Shown: positions 24,261 through 31,617 of the stretch, in pieces | Layout of the letters: each line of letters begins with the position of its first letter | Numbering within the stretch: the stretch's first letter is position 1 | Assembly: GCF_027594825.1 (NCBI RefSeq) | Contig: NZ_CP088930.1 | Coordinates: forward strand, 2,913,019-2,977,018 | Direction of reading: 5' to 3' | DNA length: 64,000 nucleotides | Source: Serratia liquefaciens | GTDB taxonomy: Bacteria > Pseudomonadota > Gammaproteobacteria > Enterobacterales > Enterobacteriaceae | Translations under genes and position numbers: made by a program | Notes under the pieces: model-generated | What the model was told of the DNA's origin: nothing | Databases searched by the model: none | The model's input: the letters and a program-made list of their open reading frames with translations, nothing else

Positions 24261-25100
24261 ATGAAACATCGCGCTTTGGCCTTAACCTTATTAGCCAGCC
24301 TGACCAGCCTCGCCACCGGTGCCGCGCATGCGGACAAACTCGACGACATCAAGAAAGCCGGCGTAGTGCGTATCGCGGTGTTCGACAGCAATCCGCCGTT
24401 TGGTTATATCGACCCGCAGAGCAAAAAGCTGGTGGGTTACGATGTGGATGTCGCCGATGCGATCGGCAAAGCGCTGGGCGTGAAGGTTGAGCTGCGAGCC
24501 ACCAACCCGGCCAACCGCATTCCTTTGCTAGTATCGAAAAAGGTCGATCTGATTGCCGCTAACTTCACCATTACCGACGAGCGCGCCAAGGAAGTGAACT
24601 TCAGCGTGCCGTATTTCGCCACCGGCCAGAAATTCATCGCCCATAAAGGCGTGCTGAAAACCCCGGAAGATATCAAAAAGCTGCGTATTGGCGCGGACAA
24701 AGGCACGGTGCAGGAAATTACCCTGCGCGAACATTATCCGACGGCGAAAGTGATCTCTTACGACGACACCCCGCTGGCGTTCGTGGCGCTGCGTAACGGT
24801 AACGTGCAGGCGATCACCCAGGATGACGCCAAGCTGGTGGGCCTGCTCGGCAACCTGCCGGCTGCCCAGAAAGCGGACTTCGAGATCTCGCCGTTCAGCA
24901 TTACCAAAGAGTACCAGGGGGTTGGCATTCCCAAAGGCGAAGATCGCCTGACCGCCAGCGTTAACGACACGCTGATCAAACTGGAAAAAGACGGTGAAGC
25001 GGTGAAAATCTACAATCGCTGGTTCGGGCCGGAAACCAAAACCGCTCAACCGCGCGGCGACTTCACTATCGCTCCTCTGGATCAGCAGCCTAAGGCCTGA
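24261..25100 (+). CDS. Periplasmic amino-acid-type substrate-binding protein
   Basis: This 279-residue precursor has a signal peptide MKHRALALTLLASLTSL...AHA (about 24 residues). The rest is a family 3 solute-binding protein: GYDVDVADAIGKALG, DLIAANFTITDERAK and a late substrate-contact aspartate (ITQDDAKL). The family binds polar amino acids or related compounds. The exact ligand cannot be read, although the glutamate/aspartate or glutamine type is plausible. It is followed by two permease genes and forms one operon with them. Confidence 0.85.
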   Translation: MKHRALALTLLASLTSLATGAAHADKLDDIKKAGVVRIAVFDSNPPFGYIDPQSKKLVGYDVDVADAIGKALGVKVELRATNPANRIPLLVSKKVDLIAANFTITDERAKEVNFSVPYFATGQKFIAHKGVLKTPEDIKKLRIGADKGTVQEITLREHYPTAKVISYDDTPLAFVALRNGNVQAITQDDAKLVGLLGNLPAAQKADFEISPFSITKEYQGVGIPKGEDRLTASVNDTLIKLEKDGEAVKIYNRWFGPETKTAQPRGDFTIAPLDQQPKA

Positions 25101-25127
25101 TTCTGGGGATCGTGAAGTCAGAACGGA

Positions 25128-25148
25128 GGGGCGCAGCTTGCTGCGCCC
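25128..25148 (+). other. Intercistronic hairpin after the binding-protein gene
   Basis: GGGCGCAG / CTGCGCCC with loop CTTG, located between the binding-protein and first permease genes. No proper T-run. The arrangement resembles the pstS-pstC hairpin and would favour excess binding protein. Confidence 0.55.
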
Positions 25149-25178
25149 TTGGCGCATGGTGCAAAACAAGGATTAGGC

Positions 25179-25904
25179 ATGAATCTGCAACAACTCTCAG
25201 ACTGGCTGCTGGCGCCGCAGTATCTGAGCTGGTTATGGGATGGCTTCCTGCTGACGCTGTGGCTTTCCGCCTGTGCGAGCCTGGCAGCCACGCTGCTGGG
25301 CTTTTTACTGACGGCGATGCGTGACAGCCGCCTGAGGGTGCTGCGCTGGCTGGCGGTCGGTTACAGCTCACTGTTTCGCAATACGCCGCTGCTGGTGCAG
25401 CTGTTCTTCTGGTATTTCGCCGCCGGGCAGATTTTGCCGTCCGCCGCCATGCAGTGGCTGAATACGCCACACCATATCGGCCCGCTTGAGTGGCCCTCGT
25501 TTGAATTTCTGGCCGGTTTCTTCGGCCTGACGCTTTACTCCACCGCTTTTATCGTCGAAGAGATCCGCTCAGGCATCCGTGGCGTCGCCAGCGGACAAAA
25601 GTACGCCGCCAACGCGCTGGGGCTGACCGGATGGCAGGCCATGCGCTATGTGGTCCTGCCGCAGGCGCTGAAAATTGCCATGCCGCCGCTGCTGGGCCAA
25701 TACATGAACGTAATAAAAAACTCCTCGCTGACCATGGCGATCGGCGTGGCCGAACTTTCCTATGCTTCTCGTCAGGTAGAAACCGAGACGCTACGCACCT
25801 TCCAGGCCTTTGGCGTGGCGACGGTGTTGTATATCGCCATCATTGCGCTATTGGAAGGCTGGGGCATGTGGCGGCAGCAGCGTAAACCGCTGGGAGGACA
25901 TTAA
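25179..25904 (+). CDS. Amino-acid ABC transporter permease (HisM/GltJ type)
   Basis: This 241-residue inner-membrane protein has about five membrane segments and the permease loop YAANALGLTGWQAMRYVVLPQ (a typical EAA motif). Start MNLQQLSDWLLAPQYL is taken at ATG 25179; the upstream in-frame extension lies in the hairpin region. It is part of the polar amino acid permease family and would pair with the next gene. Its stop abuts the next start with a 1-bp gap. Confidence 0.87.
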   Translation: MNLQQLSDWLLAPQYLSWLWDGFLLTLWLSACASLAATLLGFLLTAMRDSRLRVLRWLAVGYSSLFRNTPLLVQLFFWYFAAGQILPSAAMQWLNTPHHIGPLEWPSFEFLAGFFGLTLYSTAFIVEEIRSGIRGVASGQKYAANALGLTGWQAMRYVVLPQALKIAMPPLLGQYMNVIKNSSLTMAIGVAELSYASRQVETETLRTFQAFGVATVLYIAIIALLEGWGMWRQQRKPLGGH

Positions 25905-25905
25905 G

Positions 25906-26646
25906 ATGGATTTCAGCATCATTTACGACAACCTGGGATATCTGCTGTGGGGCACCTGGCCGGATGGGCCGCTGGGGGGCGCGGCGCTGACACTGGCTAT
26001 CAGCCTGATGGCTGGGGTGGCTTCGGCTATTCTCGGCACGCTGCTGGGAGTGGCATTGGCGATGTCACGCGGCGTGGTGGCCGGGCTGTTGGCGGCGGTT
26101 TTGGGCTTTTTCCGCGCAATTCCGGTGATCATGCTGATTTTCTGGACCTATTTCCTGCTGCCCATCGTTTTTGGCGTAGATATTCCGGAAATTACCACGG
26201 TGGTTTGCGCTCTGGCGTTGATCGCCTCCGCTTATCTGGCGCATGCGGTGAAAGCCGGCATTGCCGCCATCGGGCCGGGGCAGTGGCAGGCCGGGTTATC
26301 GTTGGGCCTGACCCGCTGGCAAACGCTGTGGCTGATCGTCCTGCCGCAGGCGCTGCGCATGATGGTGCCGTCGTTTATCAACCAGTGGATTTCGCTGATT
26401 AAGGACACCTCCTTGGCCTATATCGTCGGCGTCGGCGAACTGACCTTTCTGGCGACCCAGGTCAACAACCGCAGCATGGTGTATCCGATGGAGGTATTCC
26501 TGTTTATCGCGTTAGTGTACTTCGTGTTCTGCCTGGCGTTGGATCTGCTGGCCAATGCGGTCAATCGCCGCTACAGCCCGCAGACCCGGGCTGTAAAACG
26601 GTCATGGCGTTGGTGGCGCAATAAACCGCCGTTGCCGGCTAGTTAG
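25906..26646 (+). CDS. Amino-acid ABC transporter permease (second subunit)
   Basis: This 246-residue permease of the same family has an EAA-like loop QAGLSLGLTRWQTLWLIVLPQ. Start MDFSIIYDNLGYLLWG at 25906 follows the first permease by one base. No ATPase gene follows; instead the stop overlaps the convergent yieH by 8 bp, so the ATP-binding subunit must be encoded elsewhere. Confidence 0.87.
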   Translation: MDFSIIYDNLGYLLWGTWPDGPLGGAALTLAISLMAGVASAILGTLLGVALAMSRGVVAGLLAAVLGFFRAIPVIMLIFWTYFLLPIVFGVDIPEITTVVCALALIASAYLAHAVKAGIAAIGPGQWQAGLSLGLTRWQTLWLIVLPQALRMMVPSFINQWISLIKDTSLAYIVGVGELTFLATQVNNRSMVYPMEVFLFIALVYFVFCLALDLLANAVNRRYSPQTRAVKRSWRWWRNKPPLPAS

Positions 26647-27304
26647 TCAGCTGCCAGCCGCGTTCACGCCAGAGCGCCGGTAACTGCGCCAGGTCGTCGA
26701 ATGCGGTGACCAAAGGGTGATCGATCGGCTGGTTATGCGGATCGGCGCAGAAGTAAAACACCGGGATCCCGGCGGCGATCCCGGCCTGCGCGCCGGCGGC
26801 GGAATCATCCACCAGGATGCAGCGTTCCACCGGCACCTGCATTTTTTCGGCGGCATGGAACACAATGGCCGGATCCGGCTTCCAGCGTTGGATGTCATAG
26901 CCGCTGAACAACCGGTCATCAAAATAGTGCAGCATATCGGTCAGGCCGAGTGAGTGTTGCATCTTGCTGACCGGGCCGTTGGAAACGGTGCACATCGGCA
27001 CCTTCACCTGCGCCAGCAGTTCACGCGCCCCGGCGATTTGTTGCAATTCGCTATCGAACAGACGGGCCACTTCCTGACGGTACAGCGGCTCTAGCTCCTC
27101 TTTTGCCAGCGTGGTGCCCTGTTGTGCATTAACCTGTTCGATAATCTCGTACAGCTTCACCCCTTTGAATCTTCTGAACACTTCGTCCAGCGACAGGTGG
27201 ATGCCGTAGTGGGCAAACATGTGCACATAGGCTTTGCTGCACAGCACTTCGCTGTCCACCAGCGTGCCGTCGCAATCAAACAAAATACAGTCAATCTGGT
27301 TCAT
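26639..27304 (-). CDS. yieH: YieH, HAD-like 6-phosphogluconate phosphatase
   Basis: This 221-residue HAD hydrolase is the E. coli YieH length from MNQIDCILFDCDGTLVDSE. Motif I is FDCDGT (nucleophile Asp at about residue 9), motif II TVSNGP, motif III K in RWKPDP, motif IV VDDSAAG. E. coli YieH is active on 6-phosphogluconate. It ends inside the end of the convergent permease gene. It lies divergent from adeP, as in E. coli. Confidence 0.93.
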   Translation of the reverse strand: MNQIDCILFDCDGTLVDSEVLCSKAYVHMFAHYGIHLSLDEVFRRFKGVKLYEIIEQVNAQQGTTLAKEELEPLYRQEVARLFDSELQQIAGARELLAQVKVPMCTVSNGPVSKMQHSLGLTDMLHYFDDRLFSGYDIQRWKPDPAIVFHAAEKMQVPVERCILVDDSAAGAQAGIAAGIPVFYFCADPHNQPIDHPLVTAFDDLAQLPALWRERGWQLTN

Positions 27305-27528
27305 CAGGGTCAGTGTCCTTCGAGTCAACAGCGATAATGCCACTTTAACCGCATCAGGCAGGATTGCGACTGCTGAATCCTGATTTTCCGATGAATATCA
27401 GCAAATACAACCTGTTGGGATTTATAGCCGTAAAGACGGCGAAAAAAACCTGTGAGCGGCGTCAAAACCCTGACTTTTTGTTATAGGATAGCCGGCGACT
27501 GTCCATTCCCCTCTTCGGAATTCTGATA

Positions 27529-28866
27529 ATGAGCAAACCAGTATCTGGCCTTGACGTCGAGCAAGGCTTGCTTGGGCGCGTGTTTAAACTCAAGCAACAT
27601 GGCACAACGGCGCGTACGGAAACGATTGCCGGTATTACTACCTTCTTGACCATGGTGTATATCGTGTTCGTTAACCCCCAAATCCTGGGCGCGGCGGGCA
27701 TGGATACGCAGGCAGTATTCGTGACAACCTGTCTGATTGCCGCTTTCGGCAGCATTTTCATGGGCCTGCTGGCGAACCTGCCGGTAGCGCTGGCACCGGC
27801 GATGGGCCTCAATGCGTTCTTCGCGTTTGTGGTGGTCGGCGCGATGGGCATCTCATGGCAGATCGGCATGGGCGCCATTTTCTGGGGGGCAGTCGGCTTA
27901 TTGCTGCTGACCATTTTCCGCATCCGCTACTGGATGATTGCCAATATTCCGATGAGCCTGCGGGTGGGCATTACCAGCGGTATCGGTCTGTTTATCGGCA
28001 TGATGGGGCTGAAAAACGCCGGTATTGTGGTGGCTAACCCGGACACGCTGGTGACCATCGGCAGCCTGACTTCGCACAACGTGCTGCTCGGCGCGCTGGG
28101 CTTCTTTATCATCGCGGTATTGTCTTCACGCAATTTCCATGCGGCAGTGCTGATTTCTATTGTGGTCACTACGCTGATCGGTTGGGCGCTGGGGGATGTG
28201 AAATACGGCGGTGTCTTCTCGATGCCCCCGAACATTACCTCGGTAGTGGGTCAGGTTGATCTGGCTGGGGCGTTGAATATTGGCCTGGCCGGGGTGATTT
28301 TCTCCTTTATGCTGGTCAACCTGTTCGACTCCTCAGGCACCCTGATTGGCGTGACCGACAAGGCCGGGCTGACGGATGACAAGGGCAAGTTCCCGCGCAT
28401 GAAGCAGGCGCTGTATGTCGACAGCATCAGTTCGGTAGCCGGTTCCTTTGTGGGCACTTCTTCGGTTACCGCCTATATTGAAAGTTCCGCCGGGGTGTCC
28501 GTCGGTGGCCGTACCGGCCTGACCGCCGTGGTAACCGGCATCCTGTTCCTGCTGGTGATTTTCCTGTCGCCGCTGGCGGGTATGGTGCCGGCTTATGCCG
28601 CAGCCGGCGCGCTGATCTACGTTGGCGTGTTGATGACCTCCAGCCTGGCGCGGGTGAAGTGGGATGACCTGACCGAAGCCGTTCCGGCGTTCGTCACGGC
28701 AGTCATGATGCCGTTCAGCTTCTCGATCACCGAAGGTATTGCGCTTGGCTTTATTTCCTACTGCGTGATGAAGCTCGGGACCGGTCGCTGGCGCGAAATC
28801 AGCCCATGCGTGGTGGTAGTGGCGCTGTTGTTTGTACTGAAAATTGTGTTTGTAGACGGCCATTAA
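27529..28866 (+). CDS. adeP: Adenine permease, NCS2/AzgA family (YieG/AdeP)
   Basis: This 445-residue transporter is the exact E. coli AdeP length. It has about 14 hydrophobic segments with the AzgA-like blocks GITTFLTMVYIVFVNPQIL, APAMGLNAFFAF and a central SSVTAYIESSAGV. AdeP is a high-affinity adenine:proton symporter in E. coli. Divergent from yieH with a 224-bp spacer that holds its promoter; no purine riboswitch was recognised there. Confidence 0.93.
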   Translation: MSKPVSGLDVEQGLLGRVFKLKQHGTTARTETIAGITTFLTMVYIVFVNPQILGAAGMDTQAVFVTTCLIAAFGSIFMGLLANLPVALAPAMGLNAFFAFVVVGAMGISWQIGMGAIFWGAVGLLLLTIFRIRYWMIANIPMSLRVGITSGIGLFIGMMGLKNAGIVVANPDTLVTIGSLTSHNVLLGALGFFIIAVLSSRNFHAAVLISIVVTTLIGWALGDVKYGGVFSMPPNITSVVGQVDLAGALNIGLAGVIFSFMLVNLFDSSGTLIGVTDKAGLTDDKGKFPRMKQALYVDSISSVAGSFVGTSSVTAYIESSAGVSVGGRTGLTAVVTGILFLLVIFLSPLAGMVPAYAAAGALIYVGVLMTSSLARVKWDDLTEAVPAFVTAVMMPFSFSITEGIALGFISYCVMKLGTGRWREISPCVVVVALLFVLKIVFVDGH

Positions 28867-28874
28867 TACGGCAA

Positions 28875-28894
28875 GGGCCGACGCTGGTCGGCCC
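28875..28894. terminator. Hairpin after adeP
   Basis: A perfect 8-bp stem GGGCCGAC / GTCGGCCC with loop GCTG, in the 37-bp space between the convergent adeP and the next minus-strand gene. Only TGTT follows, so termination strength is uncertain. Confidence 0.65.
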
Positions 28895-28903
28895 TGTTAT
28901 CTT

Positions 28904-29953
28904 TTAGGCACCCGGCGTCGCATCGGGAGCCTGCTGCAACATCCACTGTAAAGGCCGTTTAAAACGGGCCCGCCAGCCGCCGTCAGGATCCTCTCCCTGA
29001 GAAAAATGCAGCGTTTCAACCTGGTTATTCTCACTGAACAAATTGGCGAAATGCATCGCCAGCGCCTGATCGCTGAAGTTTTGCCGATCGTAATATGCCA
29101 CCACCAACCGCTTATTGGCCGCCAGCGATTGCTGAGCCTGCTTGATCTCACCATTGGGGGCGATCAGCATCGCGCCTGCATAAAGCTGCGGGTATTTGGC
29201 CAGCAGATTGGCGGCGTGCAGCGCTCCTTGCCCACGAGCGGTCAGGTAGATCCGTTGCGGATTGAGCTTTAACTCCGCGGCCGGCTGCAAAGCCCGCTGG
29301 ATCGCGCTTTGAGTGCTTTCGTCACTGTAATTTGACCAGCGGAAGCTGTTCTCCGACAGCATCTGGGTACCGTTGATCTCGACATAGGCCACGCCCATCT
29401 CGCTAAACAACAAACGCTCTTCGGGCGTGATACCGGCGCTCTTGCCGTAGGTATGCAGGTACACCACCGTTGGCCAGCCACCGGCAGGCGGTGTGCCTTC
29501 AGGAATGGCATAGCTGGCTTTGCCTTCGTACCAATGCGCATGTTGCAGGTAACGGGCTTTGGTGACCGCCAAAATTGATTGATAGGTCCTGCTGTGCTGA
29601 ATGCTATTGAAGGCGTCGTCCTCCAACAGGTTGTAGTAATACCACAACCCGCGATCGGCACTCAGTTGCAGATAGCGTTCAGCCAATTCGGTTTGGCCCT
29701 TTTCCGCCGAAGAGGCCGCCAGTTGATAGGGGGCCCATATGTTCCGCCCGTCTTCACGCATCAGCGTCAGGTACAGCGACATGGCCGCAATCCTTTTGTC
29801 TTCCTGGCCCTGTGCGGTACGTGGATATTGGGCATTCAACGGGCTATGTACCGGCAGCTCGATCGGCTCTTCTCCGGCGGGATAACGCATTTCTGTGGCT
29901 AATAGTGGTCTGGTGATGAAAGCCAGTAATATGGCTAATATGAAAAAATACAT
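28904..29953 (-). CDS. Secreted alpha/beta-hydrolase-like protein lacking the usual nucleophile
   Basis: I recognise the fold but not a named protein. The 349 residues begin with a signal peptide (MYFFILAILLAFITRPLLA), then a helical, TPR-like segment (about 50-140), then an alpha/beta-hydrolase-like domain: strand TVVYLHTYGKS near 162-172, an elbow-like LTARGQGALHAAN near 237-249 and a strand GAMLIAPNG. At the place of the G-x-S-x-G nucleophile the sequence is A-R-G-Q-G, so the catalytic serine seems replaced by glycine. It is probably periplasmic or exported. It lies downstream of yieF and is not present in the E. coli yie cluster. Confidence 0.6.
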   Translation of the reverse strand: MYFFILAILLAFITRPLLATEMRYPAGEEPIELPVHSPLNAQYPRTAQGQEDKRIAAMSLYLTLMREDGRNIWAPYQLAASSAEKGQTELAERYLQLSADRGLWYYYNLLEDDAFNSIQHSRTYQSILAVTKARYLQHAHWYEGKASYAIPEGTPPAGGWPTVVYLHTYGKSAGITPEERLLFSEMGVAYVEINGTQMLSENSFRWSNYSDESTQSAIQRALQPAAELKLNPQRIYLTARGQGALHAANLLAKYPQLYAGAMLIAPNGEIKQAQQSLAANKRLVVAYYDRQNFSDQALAMHFANLFSENNQVETLHFSQGEDPDGGWRARFKRPLQWMLQQAPDATPGA

Positions 29954-30004
29954 AATTTAATGACTTTATTTTTAATGGGTTATAGGTAGATCTCTCGTTG
30001 GTGT

Positions 30005-30037
30005 GACGCCTTCAGTTAATTTTTCTCCGAAGGCGTC
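30005..30037 (-). other. Hairpin downstream of yieF
   Basis: A perfect 9-bp stem GACGCCTTC / GAAGGCGTC with a 15-base loop lies between yieF and the hydrolase-like gene. No T-run on the minus strand follows, so it is at best a weak terminator. Confidence 0.45.
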
Positions 30038-30049
30038 TGTAAAAGGCGT

Positions 30050-30616
30050 TTATTTCAGACGACGAATATAATCGTTGAATGCGGACAGCTGTCCGGTCAG
30101 GAAGTCCAGCGTGCCCTGGTCAATCAACTCCCCAGCCTGAGCATCCACTTTATTCTGGATCACGCCGCCCATAAATTCCGGCTTGTTCATCACCATGGCA
30201 TCGAGAAACACCAGGATCTGGCGCAGGTGATACTGGCAGCGCGCGCCACCAATCGGCCCCATAGAGCTGGTCTGAATGGCTACGGGCTTACCGGCTAACG
30301 GCTGGTTCGGCAGGCGGGACAGCCAGTCGATGGCGTTTTTTAACCCGCCCGGCACCGAGTAGTTATATTCCGGGGTAACGATGATAACGCCGTCCGCCTG
30401 ACGGATTTGCTCTGCGATCGCTTCCACTGCAGCAGGGAAACCTTCTTCCTGTTGCACATCGGCATCGTACAGCGGGATATCACGGATTGAAGGAAGCGCT
30501 TCGATGGTGACGCCTTGTGGCGCAAGGCCCGGCAGGGCATTGGCGACCATGGCGTTGTACGAGCCTTTACGCAGGCTGCCGAGCAGGGTAACGATTTTTA
30601 ATGCTTGGTCTGACAT
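30050..30616 (-). CDS. yieF: YieF/ChrR, NAD(P)H-dependent FMN quinone/chromate reductase
   Basis: This 188-residue flavoprotein is the E. coli YieF length. The FMN phosphate-binding motif GSLRKGSYN is at about residues 13-21 and the second flavin contact TPEYNYSVPGGLKNAIDW near 81-98. It reduces quinones and can reduce chromate. It is almost identical to E. coli YieF through the core. In E. coli yieE and yieF are adjacent, as here. Confidence 0.95.
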   Translation of the reverse strand: MSDQALKIVTLLGSLRKGSYNAMVANALPGLAPQGVTIEALPSIRDIPLYDADVQQEEGFPAAVEAIAEQIRQADGVIIVTPEYNYSVPGGLKNAIDWLSRLPNQPLAGKPVAIQTSSMGPIGGARCQYHLRQILVFLDAMVMNKPEFMGGVIQNKVDAQAGELIDQGTLDFLTGQLSAFNDYIRRLK

Positions 30617-30694
30617 GGTGATTCTCCCTTTCGAATGAACAGATTCAGCTTAGAACATCAGGAGATAGTAGGGCAAAGCTGCAGGAGAGAATAG

Positions 30695-30793
30695 ATGATT
30701 GCTGAATATTTAGCTGACTTTACAGTTTTATGCAGAAATTTATGCGTTAAAGAAAGTTTTATCTCAGGGTTTCGCCGCAGGGTAAGCGGTTGA
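30695..30793 (+). CDS. Possible 32-residue small ORF
   Basis: ATG to TGA, 32 residues, basic (starts MIAEYLADFT and ends FRRRVSG), preceded by AGGAGAGA at good spacing. It fills the yieE-yieF spacer on the strand opposite to both genes. No family is recognised. No promoter or conservation can be checked here, so it may be chance. Confidence 0.25.
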   Translation: MIAEYLADFTVLCRNLCVKESFISGFRRRVSG

Positions 30794-30795
30794 TG

Positions 30796-31521
30796 TCAGC
30801 GGTTAAGTGACAGGCTGGTCAGTTTGATAAAGCGGGTGGAACTGGCCGGTGCGCGTGGAGAGATCTCGCCGTTTTTCTGCAGGCCTTTATGGGTTTCATA
30901 CTGCCAACATACCAAGCGTTCGAGAACAGGTTCGCGCGCGCAAGCCCAGCTCAGATATTCGTCGGCATCGCTCATCACCTGAACCTGGGGGGTGATGCTG
31001 GATCGCAGGTGACCGGAAAAAGGGTGCAGCAGCAGCGTCGATTGCCCGCTGTTACCCAGGCCGGAAATTTTCAACACGCTTTGACGGATGCTCCACAGCT
31101 GCGTTTCCGCCTCCAGCCGATCGTATTGCGCACTGATCCAGGCACTTTCCGCCGGCGTTTGAAATTGGTCTTGCAGTCTTTTCTGTTGCCCGCCCCGGGC
31201 GCGCATGACTTCAATATCCAGCCCCACCTTGCCTTCATCGCTTAACAAAACCCCGACCGTATCGCTGGCGTAGGCCAGGCTGAAATCAGGCAGGTGGTTA
31301 TCGACAAAACAGGGACGACCGGTCGGGGTGGTAGCGATGGGGGGCAATGTCGGCAGGCCGTAGAGATAAAACATCATTTCGGCGAGCAGGATGCGCCCCT
31401 GCAGAAAGCGTTGGCGGCGTTTAACGGAAAAAGCAGCGGTAGCAGCGACGATCTCGGCGGAGAGTCTCCGGGTATCCAGTGCGGTGGACGTGGGGATCCA
31501 TCGGGCAAAATGACACGCCAT
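30796..31521 (-). CDS. yieE: YieE-like 4'-phosphopantetheinyl transferase superfamily protein
   Basis: This 241-residue protein resembles E. coli YieE (start MACHFARW versus MATHFARG). The first Mg-binding motif GLDIE is at residues 100-104. The second, usually WxxKEAxxK, reads W-S-I-R-Q-S-V-L-K at 144-152, so both the Lys and the Mg-binding Glu are replaced, by Arg and Gln; E. coli YieE is similarly changed. A transfer activity onto carrier proteins is therefore uncertain. It lies between yieF and the N-hydroxylase-like gene on the same strand. Confidence 0.8.
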   Translation of the reverse strand: MACHFARWIPTSTALDTRRLSAEIVAATAAFSVKRRQRFLQGRILLAEMMFYLYGLPTLPPIATTPTGRPCFVDNHLPDFSLAYASDTVGVLLSDEGKVGLDIEVMRARGGQQKRLQDQFQTPAESAWISAQYDRLEAETQLWSIRQSVLKISGLGNSGQSTLLLHPFSGHLRSSITPQVQVMSDADEYLSWACAREPVLERLVCWQYETHKGLQKNGEISPRAPASSTRFIKLTSLSLNR

Positions 31522-31617
31522 TACTCACTCCATACCAGAGGGGTTGCTGAAAACGCAGGGGAGTTAGATTAAGCATAAGTCGAGGATTTATCATCAAAAA
31601 ACAGTATGCGTTTTATC

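Noticed and set aside
27305..27528. Purine riboswitch in the adeP leader
   Set aside because: The leader lacks the conserved purine-aptamer junction and paired loops; only short unrelated repeats were seen.
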